NCBI GenBank assembly: GCA_025331445.1
Contig: JAIWNE010000118.1
Location: 40,025 to 104,024, forward strand
Direction: 5' to 3'
Source of the DNA: Blakeslea trispora
Taxonomy: Eukaryota > Mucoromycota > Mucoromycetes > Mucorales > Choanephoraceae
DNA length: 64,000 bases
Position numbers and translations under genes: made by a program. Of the stretch, positions 12,454 to 24,851 are shown piece by piece (within the stretch, counting starts at the first letter, position 1; every line of letters starts with the position of its first letter). The notes beneath the pieces were generated by a model. The model did no database searches. It saw only the letters and a list, made by a program, of their open reading frames with translations, and had not been told where the DNA came from.

Positions 12454-12536
12454 TGAAGAGAGTGGGATTTGAACCCACGCCTCCGAAGAGATCACGACCT
12501 TAACGTGACGCCTTAGACCAACTCGGCCATCTCTCC
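12454..12536 (-). tRNA. tRNA-Leu(AAG)
   Basis: A class II tRNA of 83 nt. The acceptor stem GGAGAGA pairs with TCTCTTC (one G-T) and has discriminator A. The D arm holds TGGCCGAGTTGG (A box). The anticodon stem TCACG/CGTGA encloses TTAAGGT, so the anticodon is AAG (Leu, CUU codons). A long variable arm is followed by T arm GTGGG-TTCAAAT-CCCAC (B box). There is no intron, and CCA is not encoded, as usual in eukaryotes. Confidence 0.95.
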
Positions 12537-14157
12537 ACATTTTTTTGTTGACATTAAGTTATTATATGTTTATTATCCAAATTTAATAATCCGGCAAAGG
12601 TGCGGGCCGGATTTAGCACATGTGCGGGGTCCAACCCGGATTCTTGACCTTTTCTACTGTATGGAGCTCAATGACCTTTAAATTATGCTGTATCCAACAG
12701 CTGTCTAACAGTTTTAACAGCTCTCTAACAACTGATTTGCCCTTAACAGATCGAAAGCTTTGAAAAGCTAAAAGTTATTAAAAAAAACGAAAAAAAAAGT
12801 AAAAACGAGGAAAGGTATGAAGCATTGATGTGGCAAAAAGAGCCATTGCTATGTTGGAGAATCTGGCGTTGTATATATAACAGTTGTAGTGCGAATATCT
12901 TTTAATCACTTGCTGAATGCAGGAAGAGGATTCGATATATAACAACACTTGAAGTATTTTTTAAAGCAATTCATTTTTCCTAATTCAAATTGATAATGAC
13001 TATACACAAGCAAAATATTAAAATACTCTATGTCCTCCTAAGCTGATCTGAGCACAGTTGAGTCTCAACAATAACAATAGAGCTACATGAAAAACCAAAC
13101 GAGTCATCAATAGCCTCATAAATAGTATCAGTTTCAGTAGACTCTCACTCAGTAAAATATCCAAATGTAAGTCAATAACATTCTCAATATGCAGAATCAG
13201 ATTTAACCACCTCCATAACACCATTTGCCAACATAAGTCCTACAAGAACAAAAGAATCACAAGAGCAATACAATCATACAAACAATTAAACTAATTTAGT
13301 AAAAAAAAAAATGTAAATGAGATAAGCAGTGATTCATAGAAAGCGCATAATAGTCTATGAAATCTCTTCTCGGTTCTCTCGATTGCTATTGAAAATGAAA
13401 CATCTACAAACATCCTTAAAGTGCTTAACATCGATTTGTTATTCTTGCGAACAAACAGCTTTTAGGAATAGTACACAAAAGGTAATTGCTCACTAAAGTT
13501 TCTCCCTTCATGCCTAGAAGACCCAGTGTAATACCTTAGATTGTAATGATTTACATTCGAGATAGAAATCAGAAAGACAAAGATAAGCATAAAAAATCAA
13601 ATCATTTATTGACAAAGAGCAGATTGAGTGTGAAATTTAAACGAGTCTTCTATTCAAGATCTGACAAAGAACAATGACAGAAGACCGCTAGTCAAAGCCT
13701 TGTTGCAAGTACCTTGGGCTTTCATAGTCAGTAAATGTCAGGATTTTATGTAGTAACATATATACTTCATTTCTTGAAGGATTCATGTTGGGAGGCGACT
13801 ATATACTTCACCTTGATTGTTGTTTATTAACAGTCTAGGTTTTCCTGGAGACAACTTTCAAATGTGTATCAAATACTTTCTTCCTTTACGCAATATCTGA
13901 GACTTATAACCTTTACTTGTTTTTGCAGAAAGTTTGTGCTTAACTTTTATTGTTTGTCTATGCTTAATGGCATCCAAGATGTTAGCCTGACTCTATTGAA
14001 GCAAAGAAGAAGCATGCCAATTATTAAGATCATAATTGCTTGCTTGGTATTGAGGTTTGGGGATCCTTTTTTTTTTATTTCCATGCATTGCTGACAGATT
14101 AACTTGACAGTGCTTAAACTTTTCTTTTTCTCTCTCTTTTTTTTTATTGAACAGAAA
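12537..14157. other. Intergenic, no gene seen
   Basis: About 1.6 kb. An AAC-AG acceptor-like site (ATTGAACAG) lies just before the next start codon and could end a 5'-UTR intron. Minus frames at 13018-13224 and 13947-14207 are not supported. Confidence 0.5.
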
Positions 14158-15147
14158 ATGGCATCCATCAATGTCAGAGAAGCAGTTGTAGATCGCAAGC
14201 AAAACAAAGCTACGCCTCCTAATCCTAAGAAGACTAAACTCCAGTTTGACTACTCACCTAGTTCTGATGGTATTGACTTGAATCTTTTGATTCTGTTTCA
14301 CGGTTTAGGTGAGATCTCGACATCGCCCAACATAGTGTAAAGACAAACTAAGCTAATCTATTAGGCGATTCAAAGGGACCTTTTGCTCGTCTAGGCCAGC
14401 AACTTAAATTGCCTCAAACAGCTACACTTTCTATTCAAGCACCAGAGCCTGTTCCTTATCTTGATGGTTGCTTTCAATGGTTTCCTAGCTTTGATTTTTT
14501 GACAGGCGATTGTAAGGGCTTCTTTTGAAATTTTTACCTTTCCTGAAGTCTAACTCACTTATTGTTGTTGTTTTAGTACTGACTCCTGCTAATCCTGAGA
14601 GATTGAAAGGCTTGATGCGCACACGTCAATTGATATATGAATTATTACAACATTTGATCAACGATTGTGGATTTCAGCCTCCTAACATCTTTCTCTTTGG
14701 GTTTTCGCAAGGTGGTACTGTAGCTCTAGATACTGCTTTGCTCGGAAAAGTCAGAAATCTAGGCGGGGTCGTCAGTATCAGTGGCTATTTACTTGAAGAG
14801 CAGCGTGCAGATCAAAAGTTGGGTGATGGGTATGCAGGCTATATCTTGGTCACGCAAGGAGAAAAGGATAAGACTATAGGCAGCCGAGGCGAAGCAGAAA
14901 AAAGAGTAAGGTATCATTTGATTATCCAACAACACGCTTTATCTCACCTATTTATTAGTTCAAAGCTATAGAGAGACTGTGTGCTCTTTCTGCTGATATA
15001 ACTCAGATCTTCATCACTAACAAAGACCATACAATGCCAGCCTCAGAAAGAGAATGGCGTCTTATTCATACATTCTTTGGCAAAAACATGCCCAGAAGAA
15101 ACATTGAGTTAGAAAACATGTCTGATGTTTATTTGGTCAATCAATAA
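14158..15147 (+). CDS. Alpha/beta hydrolase of the phospholipase/carboxylesterase (acyl-protein thioesterase-like) family
   Basis: Four exons, 14158-14308, 14365-14511, 14577-14905 and 14959-15147, give 271 aa. The fold opens with LILFHGLGDSKGPFARLG. The nucleophile is Ser about 143 in LFGFSQGG, and the putative acid and base are Asp in QGEKDKTIG and His in NKDHTMPAS. This is the Abhydrolase_2 layout of small serine esterases and acyl-protein thioesterases; the substrate cannot be told from sequence. No signal peptide is seen, so it is probably cytosolic. The start at ATG MASINVREA is preferred over an upstream GTG inside a polypyrimidine tract. Its stop codon overlaps the 3' end of the convergent prenylcysteine oxidase gene by 7 bp. 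Confidence 0.85.
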
Positions 15148-17037
15148 GAGCCCCAGCCATCACCAAATGGTTGACATTGCTTAGATGTAGTTGAACACCA
15201 TTTTTCATATAATAATCTTGCTGCGTTCTTGCCTGATATTGTTTGCGTTTCCATTGTCTTTTTATTTTTATAAAAAAAAACAAAGAATAGGGGTCAGTAC
15301 GGTTGAAGTAGTACCTGCTCTATAGACACTTACTGAAATAAAGTTTTCAAAAGCACTTGCATAGATAATACCAGAGCTATCATGTTCATTCGCTTTGAGT
15401 ACAAAAGAAGGGAAGGAGTCGACTTCTGTTACGGGTTGAAGGTTAGGGAAAGCATGCCAAGCTTTGTGATATGTCCAGCTTCTGTTAAGAAACAGTTGAT
15501 CCAAGAGCTCATCTGTCAGTTTATGAGGCGAAAATATCTTGATCACATCTTCACCATTATCTAATGATCGATGTACTGAAAATGTATCAAAAGGTGCTTT
15601 ACCGTCTTTAAATTGGTCAGCTTGTAACTAAGTGTTAGATTTCTGTAATTCTCTTTTTTTTTTGTTCTCTCTAGATGGTTATGTAGCTTACTTAGAGGTT
15701 CGCCTGTTGTAACCACAAAAGAAGGCATTGTTTGCGCTGTTCTTCCAAAATAAGAATGGTTAGGGTGTCCTGCTACTATGGCAACATGGACAACATGATA
15801 GTTTCGGCGCTCATGCTTAGTAGGAAACGTGAGTTTGATGCCTGAATATTTAAGGGGAGTAGCAATCACAACATCATCAAAAGTCCATTTTGATCCATTT
15901 TCTGCTTCAACTACAAAGCGAGGGATCAATTGACCATAAGGATCCACTTCAGTAATATTATAGATAGTGGTCACTTTTGTATTTAGCTGTAATTTAGCTT
16001 TTGATCGGTCAGCAAACTCTTCAAACACACGATAGTTTCCTTCTTCTACTGCCCATGTACCACGACTTGCTTCCATTGATACCTAAAATTCAAAGCAACT
16101 CAATCCTTATCTCTTTTCATGAAAAACACAATACAAACATACCATGACAGTTAATGCATGAAGCGCGTTCAAATCTTGACAATAGTTGCCTCGTGTAGCA
16201 GACTGAAGGATTTCGTGTGTGAAGCGTTGATTGATACCAAGTTTTTCCAAGTAGGCTTCTGCAGTCATATTTAACAGACTTTCATAGTCTAATTTAGCTA
16301 CAATCTCAGAAACGCTTTCAAATCCATGATCTGAAGCTTCATAGAACTTCATGAAACGTTGAACCACTTGTCTCTGTTGGGCTTGAAACTGGATATAGAT
16401 CATTAGAAAGAGCAAAGATTTTCCTGCTATCATAGCACTACCTTGAAAGGCGTGAGTCCATAACGCCATAATGCCTTCGCATTATCCCAATAACTGTCTG
16501 ACTCTTCAAATAGAAATTCGTTGCCATTCCATATACCTAGTCCAGGTCGTCCTGTATCCACCTGTTTCTTCTGAGTCATCGGTGTTACCTTTTTGAGACC
16601 AAAGACTTCGGTTGCCTTGATAAGATTCTTGTTGGCATCTACAAAGATAGATGCACCCAACTCAAGGGAACCAAAACGAGATGCGTCATCCTTAATTGGA
16701 ACAGTTGTGCTACGACCGCCTAGATAAGAGTTACGGTCAAAGATTGTCATAGAAAGTTGTATAGGACTGTTATTGGATGAAAACACATTATTTAACCAAA
16801 ATGCAGTGGAAGTACCAGCAGCCCCACCACCTTGAGATTGAGATTGAGAGGAAGTGAAAAGAAATTAAGTACACACGTATGTATAGCTTATTTTAAATGA
16901 TTGATAGGTTGCTTACCAATAATAGCAACTGATTTAGTTAAAGGAACCTGCTCTTGCTGAAAAACATGCTGATAATCATGGTTTACATGTGCAACTGTGA
17001 TCAATGGTAGACAAGATAAAAGAAATAGATGTTTCAT
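15141..17037 (-). CDS. Prenylcysteine oxidase (FAD-dependent lyase)
   Basis: Six exons, 17037-16917, 16830-16442, 16388-16143, 16082-15692, 15620-15334 and 15257-15141, give 516 aa, close to the family length of about 500. The enzyme oxidatively cleaves the thioether of prenylcysteine released from degraded prenylated proteins, giving cysteine, an aldehyde and H2O2. Exon 1 is a signal peptide (MKHLFLLSCLPLITVAHV) followed by the FAD dinucleotide motif SVAIIGGGAAGTSTAF, split by intron 1. Further landmarks are FDRNSYLGGRSTTVPI, LGASIFVDANKNL and EASDHGFESV. The exon 5 acceptor (TTACAAG, at GEPL-TDQFKDG) was chosen because nearer sites hit a stop. The short last exon (TMETQTISGKNAARLLYEKW) supplies the expected C-terminus. 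It probably acts in the vacuole or secretory lumen. Confidence 0.88.
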
Positions 17038-17253
17038 GGAAAAGAAAACTTTGATAAAAAAAAAAGAAAGAAGAAAAATTAGCCTTTTTTTTTTTGCAGA
17101 TGAATGCTTGTTTTATGCACTCATTTTGTACAACCACACACATTTAAACGAAAAATAAATAAATAGAACAGAGCCAGTGAGAAAAAAAAAACTTGGCCTG
17201 TGTCTACAACTTTCTTTAGGTAATAAATTTCTAATTTTTTTTTATGCTAATCC

Positions 17254-18857
17254 TTAAATCAAGCCATTGACACCATCTAACGAAAAGAAAAAGGTGACAT
17301 CTATGTTAGTATGATATTGAATGACTAGATTTCAAGTGGTTTACCTTCCATTCCATTAACAGCATGGAATACATATCCCATAACATGAGCAGCCAATTGC
17401 ATACTAAAACCTCGGTAAAGTCCTCGAATACCCCAAGCACTGCTTGTAGCTTCCTTCTTGGGTTTAGCGTTGAACAAATCGGCATCACTTTCTTCGCTAC
17501 TGGATGAAGTCCAGCTCTTTGCAGCCCTCTTCTTTTTCTTGCTGTCTCTTCTTTTTTCCCTCGTACCTTCTTCTTTCATTGTCTTGTAGAGAGCATCTAA
17601 CAAACCACGATAGGGTTGAGGTCTAAGTGCAACAGCTGTCTTAAAGTGAGCACCATGAGGTACTTGGCAATGAAGACGCTTGCGAATCGTTTCTAGAGGA
17701 AGCATCAACAAAAGACCACATGTACTTAAGGCGAGCTCTGCAATGCCATATGAAATAGGCGAATCAGCAGCAGTGATGTGCAGCAGTCGAGTGATCAATA
17801 AGGGTGTACTACAAGCCAAAAGAGGTGTGATAGTGTGATAGAGAACAGTAGGAATTAAGTTCTTGCTAAGGTAGATACCACCAAGACCACCTTCTTCCGA
17901 AAGCATCAATCTCAGTGCATGGAAGGGACCCTGATATTTCTTACAAAGGGGCGAAGCCGATTGGACCACCAACCGGGTACGAATGATTTCAAGTGGACTC
18001 AGCAAGACGCCGACCACCACATGGGAGAACACCATCGTAGCCATGTTTGGTGTGACATTGTCAAGATGTAGAAGTGGTATAGTATCATCATAGAGACCAA
18101 ATATATCGTTCAGACTACTCTCTAAAGCAGGTCGTAATACAGCACGCAACATTTCATAAAGCCAAGTCACTCGCTGACCTAGGGACACCATGTTTAAATA
18201 ATAAGTCTTTACTCTATCCCCCTCCCCTCCTTTTTTACTAAGACCATTCTCACCTTTAAATAAAGAAGCCCAACCTTCAGTGGATTGTTTGATGATAGAG
18301 TTCAAGATCTCAAGAACGCCTCCTCCCTCCATAGGAGCCATTTGATGCACAGGTCGATTTTTATCGTCATATACACTAACACTTGTCATCATGCTTGAAC
18401 TATCTGATCGGAAGCGTGATATATCTAAAGAGGCAGGGCGACGAAAGAAACCTTCATCATCGTCTGTATCAGAATCGGCCTCAAATGTATGATTCTACAG
18501 CATGTCAATAAATAGAGTATAGGTATTCGAGTTGCTACCTACTGAAGACGAAGAATGGGATAGGTTTGTAGGTTCTGTCGAGTGCGAAGGAAATCCGAGA
18601 ACTTCAACATCTTGATGAGGGGAATATTGCACTTGAAGTAAGGTAGTGCCTACTTCAAAAGGACTGGTCAACATGGTGATGAAGTATTTATGAACTGCGA
18701 AACTAGCTACTTTGCCAGTCCAACTCTTGAAAGCATGGTCATGTTCGTCAAGAAGAGGAGGCAAAGTGTCTTGGGAAGATAAAGAGGTATAATTGCGATG
18801 TGACTGCAATCCTGGTGTATAATAAGGTCGGTGCGGGTTGACCTTGTAAGAAGACAT
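17254..18857 (-). CDS. UGO1: Ugo1-like mitochondrial outer-membrane fusion/carrier protein
   Basis: Exons 18857-18543, 18494-17345 and 17276-17254 give 495 aa (yeast Ugo1 is 502). Ugo1 is a degenerate mitochondrial carrier that links Fzo1 and Mgm1 during fusion. The N-terminus holds HRPYYTPGL, and an acidic linker follows (ADSDTDDDEG). Carrier-type repeats follow, with SPLEIIRTRLVVQSA and LPLETIRKRLHCQVPH, the P-x-[DE]-x-x-[RK] signature kept in two repeats. A Lys/Ser-rich insert (KKKKRAAKSWTSSSSEESD) lies before RGLYRGFSMQL. The small last exon is inferred from donor GTAAAC, a TACTAAC branch site and acceptor TTAG, and yields GVNGLI; without it the protein stops at 17325. Confidence 0.82.
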
Positions 18858-19525
18858 GGTTTATTTACATAAAAATACAACAACAACGAAAAAAAAGAGA
18901 AAGAAAGTGTTTTGCACTATGAAAAATCAAGTCTTTTTTTTTTGAGTCAGCCAATTAGCATGTTTAATTTTTTTTTATCTTGTTGGGTTTACCTAGTGTA
19001 CTTGATTGCTGTAAAACTCAGTGTTTTCTCTCTAAATCGTACTTTTTGTATTAGCGAGAACACAGCATGCCAACCATAAGCATGAGTTACCTATAGCGCT
19101 TTAAGTAGTTTGCAAATGATGGCTTTGTTCATTGTGATATATATGTTGTGCAGACTCAGTTTATTTAACACGGCTGTCATTTTGCGCAATGCAACAAACA
19201 AACGAATTGAGTGGCCTGAGCTGATTTGTACTTGACAGGTACACCTGAGTCATTTCCGGAGATGTGTAATAATGTCTTCTTTTTTCCTCTTTATAGTAAC
19301 TAAACTCAGTATCTTTTACATCTCTTAGCAAATTCACTAGAGTAAATCATGACAGTGTAGATTGAAAGGTTATGATTGTCCCTCCCTTTCCAACAATAAA
19401 TAAAAAGTAGCTATTGAAATACCTCTTTTTGGTTTTTTTCTGGTCTGTTTGAATAGTTTGAATTTATGTATAGATTAAAAAAAAAGAGAGAGAGAGAGAG
19501 AGGAAAAAGAGAGGTTTTGCTAGAC
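18858..19525. other. Intergenic between UGO1 and the Tra2-like gene
   Basis: About 670 bp containing T-runs and a short (GA)n tract near 19480. No gene seen. Confidence 0.5.
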
Positions 19526-20693
19526 TTAATAAGGTGAGCGAGTACGAGGAGGATAGGGATCATATCTGGGTGGTGGGGGACGACGCTCATAACGATCATG
19601 ATAACGGTCATAGCGGTCATAACGATCGTAGCGGTCATAACGGTCGTATCTGTCTCTTTCATAACGATCGTATCTAGGAGGATCATAGCGATCAATGTAA
19701 GATCTCTCATAGTAACGGTCGTATCTAGGGTCACCACGAGGAGGTCTGTGATCTCTTCTTTCTCTGGCTATAGATATTCGAGTAAGTTACCGGATTCTCC
19801 TTTTTTTTAGATGCAAAACAACTTACGTCCTCCACGCTTAGGGGGACCATAATAGCGACCAGGAGTAGGTGTTCTTGGTCTGGATCGCTTAGCCTGAGAA
19901 AAAAAAAGGATGGTAAGTTAAGTGCTGACGATAAACTGAATAGCGTATTACCTTTTCAACTGTAACTACACGACCATCTACTTCAGTGCCTGTAATACCA
20001 GTGATGGCTCTATCGGCATCTTCAGCATTGGCCATACGAATGAAACCAAAACCACGAGATTCGCGTGTATGAGGATCATACATAATCTCTGCTTTATGAA
20101 CCTTTTATAAATCAAAAGGATGTTTTGAGTCAAAAAAAAACTCAATATGCTGATGGTTTGTCTTTATGTGTTTACCTTGCCATATTTGGTGAACAAATCT
20201 TCCAGGTCAGTACTGTTGGTTCTGATAGAGAGGCCTGTGATAAACAAGTTGTCTCCTGGGTTGATGTCTTCATCGTCGCGACTATAGAATGGAGAAGAAG
20301 AGATGGATGATTAAGGGTGTCAAATTTTTTTGTGAGCGTGAATGAGTGATTATTGTGATCATTAATGGCTGAAAAAAGTTGATAATAATAATAATATATA
20401 TATATGTTCATATATACATATATATTCATGTAAAAAAAATGATGCTGTAGTGCTGTGCTTACATTGGTTCTCTTGAGCGAGAACGACTTCTGTATCGATG
20501 GTCGCTGTGGTCGCGTCCTGGGGAACGAGAGCGAGAACGACTGCGAGAGCGGCGTCCTCTTTCATCTGAAACGCGTTGGTCAACTAGATGTGGTGTAAGT
20601 ATAAGAGTGAAGAGAGAGCGAGATGAAGAGGGGAGGGTGTAAAGCCGTGCGCTCAAGTCAGCTGTGATTACCTGTGTTGTCGATTTCACTCAT
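19526..20693 (-). CDS. Transformer-2-like SR-family RNA-binding protein
   Basis: Six exons, 20693-20672, 20583-20463, 20281-20176, 20101-19952, 19893-19827 and 19767-19526, give 235 aa. An N-terminal RS region (RRSRSRSRSRSPGR, SRSRSREPM) precedes one RRM with RNP2 LFITGL and RNP1 RGFGFIRM, then the Tra2-type linker KRSRPRTPTPGRYYGPP. The C-terminal RS2 domain is replaced by Arg-Tyr-Asp repeats (RYDRYDRYDRYDRY) ending RTRSPY. Tra2 proteins bind exonic splicing enhancers in the nucleus and promote exon inclusion. The first exon encodes only MSEIDNT plus one base; all junction phases agree. Confidence 0.85.
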
Positions 20694-20929
20694 CTTGTTG
20701 GCTTTCTTTTTTTTTTAGTGAGAAAAAAAAATTAAGGGGGAAAAAGATTGAGAAGAAAAAAATAAAAGAAAGAGAGAGAAAAAGCTTAGAAACAAAAACA
20801 AAGAATGAAAGACTCCTAATGTTGAAAAGTAAAAATGTCTACGTCACTCAAAAACGTATCCGCCCTCAAAAATAATTAAAATGGGACTGCTTATCTTCTT
20901 TTTGGCTTAATGAAAGACCCGCTTCTAAT

Positions 20930-21224
20930 TCATTCGAGTACTTGCTGGATTAAGCGCTTATCTAATTGACTGATATGTTCCTGCTGTTGTCTATACATGT
21001 GCAATATCATTTTAAGTTTAAGCAATTGGTCTGAGTTGAAGAAATTAGCGATCGGAAGCAGTATGTCTTTTGTTTTGCTTCCGAGAGATCGCAATTTGAG
21101 CGAGGATAGTTCCATTAGATGGTTGTGGTTCAGCATATGTTTGATTCTAAAGAATAATACTAAAGCTAAGCTGGTCTAATCTCATTTACACTTTATTCTG
21201 ATGATATCCGAATAAAGCGAACAT
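20930..21224 (-). CDS. Small protein of unknown function (83 aa)
   Basis: Inferred exons 21224-21190 and 21146-20930, with a 43-nt intron (donor GTAAAT, acceptor TTTAG), join in phase to give 83 aa starting MFALFGYHQNKVIKHMLNH. It has no signal peptide or TM segment. The C-terminal half (FNSDQLLKLKMILHMYRQQQ, HISQLDKRLIQQVLE) has a heptad-like pattern and may form a coiled coil. It lies on the same strand as KHA1 upstream (147 bp) and the Tra2-like gene downstream. I do not recognise the family; it could be a small subunit of a larger complex. The gene itself is probable but not certain. Confidence 0.5.
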
Positions 21225-21370
21225 CCTCCCCCCTTTCTTCTTCTTGCTCAAATGAACTTTTTCCTACACCTTTCAATCTGACTAGAATAATCCAGTTTGT
21301 TTGAAAACCTAGTTGTTTGTAAGCTATTATGAAATTGTTTTAATAAAATATATGGAAAGTGATGCAGAGA

Positions 21371-24274
21371 TTAGTGAGAAGATTGGATGATCAACATGCT
21401 TGTATTCTGAACGCCATGCTTCAAAACGTCAAATCCTAAATGACCAATTGCTTTCTCATATTCTCGATCATTTGAGTGAGCACAAGATAGATGATCATCT
21501 AAAGACGATCGACGACCCAAAAGTACCAAGTCGTGCTGTTTGAGAGGTCTTGGTACAGTGCTTGAGAGAAGTTGACCAGATAATCTTTGATTCACTCGGT
21601 GACATGATACATTCGACGCTGGATTCTGACTTGAAAAAAGCATGTCCAAGGAACTGTCTTTCTCTTGCATATATTGGCGAATAGTGCTGTCGGAAGCAAA
21701 ACTGATTTCTTCTACAGTTGATTCTACAAGTACAGTCAAATCAATCTTTCGATAGGCTTGAAGTCGAAGACCAAACAACAAGGCTGCTTGATCATCAGGC
21801 TCACCAGTTGCTCTAAACAAGACAACAATCTGTGAGGTTGTATCGAAATCGCCCTCTTGAATTTGACCAAAACCTCGATCAACAAAAAGCCCTACATGAG
21901 CATGTTGGATACCAAAGGCGTCATGGATAAATTCAAGGTCACTTTGGTAATTTTCAATAGCTGTCTCGTCATGATGGTCGTGATCGACGGAACTACGATT
22001 GGCCCATGGTAAAAGGATCATGTCAGCACCCACTTTGGCGCTGTAACTAGAGACTGTCTTGATGTATTCTGAAGACGAGCAATAGTCCACATGTGTTTGA
22101 AGTGAATGAGCACCTATCAGTTTGGCAAATGTTCGGAGTACATTTAGGACTGGATCTTGGCGCTGTGTTTCGCGCATGTCCTTGTATTTCATGACAGCAG
22201 AAGCACGCTCAGTCAGCTCCAAAAGTCTAAGTGCATGGATCTCAATCGCTTTGTTGTTGACCAACTTGTCATCTCTCAATAACTGAATCATTGCCATGAT
22301 AGAAGGGATCGAATCAACTCGATTGACAAGGCCCAATAGGCAATAATGTTCTTGTCCTAGGGCAGCTATTGTGGAAAGGTGAGTGCTGGCCTTCTCATCA
22401 TCTTTGTGTAAGATGACATCAATTTGATTAGAGGGGTTGTGATCGCCTGCAGTCTGCTTTTGATACCATTCAGGATACAGGTAAATAACGACAGGTGTTG
22501 TCATGAATGTAGTTACAAGTGCCATGACCACCATAATAACAAAAACTAGTGATAATACATGAGTATCATTGCTTTCAATAAAGAAAGAGCCAAATGGTTT
22601 GACTTACTTTGATCATTTAAAACGCCTGCATCATGACCAATATTCAATACAATCAGCTCAACAAGACTACACAGAAATGAATTGTTCAAATATATATATT
22701 TTTGCTATGAGCTATACTTACCCCTTACAGTTCATCAAGAAACCCACAGTCAGTGCTTCTCTTGTAGTCATTCGAGTCAACTTGGCAGCCAGAGTACATC
22801 CAACAATCTTACCAAAGCAAGCAAGGAAAATCACCAGAATAACATATCCCCATACACTTCCACTATCCAACAAACCAATCTGTGTCTTGAGGCCAGATAA
22901 AGTAAAATACTATATAGAAAAGAAAGGTGTGAGAAAAATAACCTGCATAAAGAAAGGAGGAATTTGTTTACCAATGGAAGAAAGATGATATTGACAATAT
23001 CTTCAATCTTTTCAGTAATCTTGATAGCCAAATCATGTTCATGTGGGACAATAACACCTGCTAAAAATCCTCCAAAGATAGCATGAATACCTGTTTCAAA
23101 TGTTACAGAATGAATGAGAGAAATGAAAGAAACATGCTGCATAACTAAATCATTACCAATAATATTTGTCACAAACGCAGAGATCAGAACAATCATTAAG
23201 GTCACAGTCATCAATAAAGGTGATGGTCCATTCTCAAAAGAATGAGTCGCCACACAGAGTTTTCTGTATAATGGCCCAACAATAAAAATAACAAACAGAG
23301 TGAATGCAATAGCTGTCAAAAACACGTAAAGTGCATCAATGCCACCGGACGAATTTAACAATGCAACTACTAAAGCTAAAAGTACCCTAATGATGAGAAA
23401 ACATACAAATGTATGTCCATTCAGTTGCTTAGTGAGACGATTCATTCATTGCTATTACTCAATCTTACCAAGCTGTGCAGTCATTGATTAAGCCAGCAGC
23501 CATTGTAATAGCGCCTACTTTTGTTCGCAGTAATTTCAACTCAGCCAAGATACGAGCCAAAACAGGAAAAGCCTATCTCAAGCTAACCAATCAGAACAAT
23601 GACAAAAGGGTCTTTTGGGGAGTAGAATCATGCATGAAAGGGCTACTTTACAGTGATGGACATGGCAACACCTAAGAACAACAGAAAGCTACTGAAGGAT
23701 ATATCCGGTTCGTTCTGTAGTTTGTACAGTCCCACACTAACAGCAGCGCCTAAGCCAAATGGCAGGGCCATACCAGCCACAGCAACACTAAGACTTTTAT
23801 GCCAGTCTCTTTTGATCACTTGTATATCCACTTCAAGTCCCACTTGAAACAGAAAGAACACAAGGCCCAAATTAGCAATTAGGTTGATGAAAGGTAGAGA
23901 AGGGTCAGGAAAGATAGTTTCTTTAAATCCTGTGATTCGACCCATCACAGTAGGACCCAAGATGATCCCAGCAATGACTATCAACATTGACATAAGAAGG
24001 ATGCTAAAATGGCAATAGAAGAAGGATGCTTACCTTCTGATATGACTCGGGGTTGTCTTAGATAACCTAAAGGTATAGCAATTATTCTGCAAAAAGCAAG
24101 AATGATGGTGGCCTAATTTTTTATTTATTTAGAGGAATTGTACTTTTTGCTATGTAGTGTAATTTACTGTACTTGAATAATAAATAAAACTAAAGGATCT
24201 GAAGGATTGAACTGTGTTGGATTCAATCCTGCAAACACACCTGCTTGTGGAACAGCAGTTTGATTTTCTGACAT
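21371..24274 (-). CDS. KHA1: Kha1-type monovalent cation/proton antiporter (CPA2 family)
   Basis: Eight exons, 24274-24173, 24112-24034, 23977-23652, 23572-23469, 23386-22972, 22909-22722, 22666-22608 and 22545-21371, give 815 aa. The N-terminal half is a many-TM CPA2 exchanger core: [37 protein letters not shown], the intramembrane NDCTAW motif ([15 protein letters not shown]), [34 protein letters not shown] and the late [14 protein letters not shown] hydrophilic tail of about 290 aa with USP-like segments ([18 protein letters not shown]) follows, as in yeast Kha1. Kha1 exchanges K+ or Na+ for H+ in the Golgi and aids pH and cation balance. Its promoter faces that of the Yih1 gene. Confidence 0.9.
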
Positions 24275-24851
24275 ACAATTTAGATAAGGAGAAAAAGAAA
24301 GAAAAAGGCTTGAAAAAGAAAAACCATCAAAGCTTAATCAAATCATTTTTTGGAGGAGCGAACAATTTGGACGGAATGAATCAAATGGACCGGAGCTTCG
24401 AATAGTTAAGCCACTTGGGAGAATGGATGAATATCAAATGCAACAAAATATAACACTTTTGTCTGTTATTCAAAAGAACAAAAAACAAGCACAATGGGTT
24501 TTTTGTCAAACAGAGTAAACTATTGTCTATATGCATCAATGCGTATGGCTGAAAGGAGGAGAAGCTTTTGTCTAGTTACACTTGGAGGGGAAATTTTGGC
24601 TTATGAATAATGCTTTAACGTATACATTTCAAGGACGTTTTAAACTTGGACACATATTTGAAAGAGCAAAGTCCTTTCATCCTAGAAAATGCAATGAGGA
24701 AACAAACAAAACATCGTCTGTGAAGACTTGTCGAGAAAGATACGCACACGCATAAAAATGTCAGTTTAATTTGATTAATGCAAATTTAAAACCGAGTGAC
24801 TTGAAGAGAGAGAGTTTTCTTAATTTTCATTTTCTTCTGCTTTAAAAAAAA
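24275..24851. other. Divergent promoter region between KHA1 and YIH1
   Basis: About 580 bp; no recognisable motif beyond AT-rich and purine-rich tracts. A plus-strand frame at 24214-24405 is a shadow over KHA1 exon 1. Confidence 0.5.

Noticed and set aside
22569..22988. 139-codon plus-strand frame
   Set aside because: Antisense shadow crossing exons and introns of KHA1, which has a consistent eight-exon structure.
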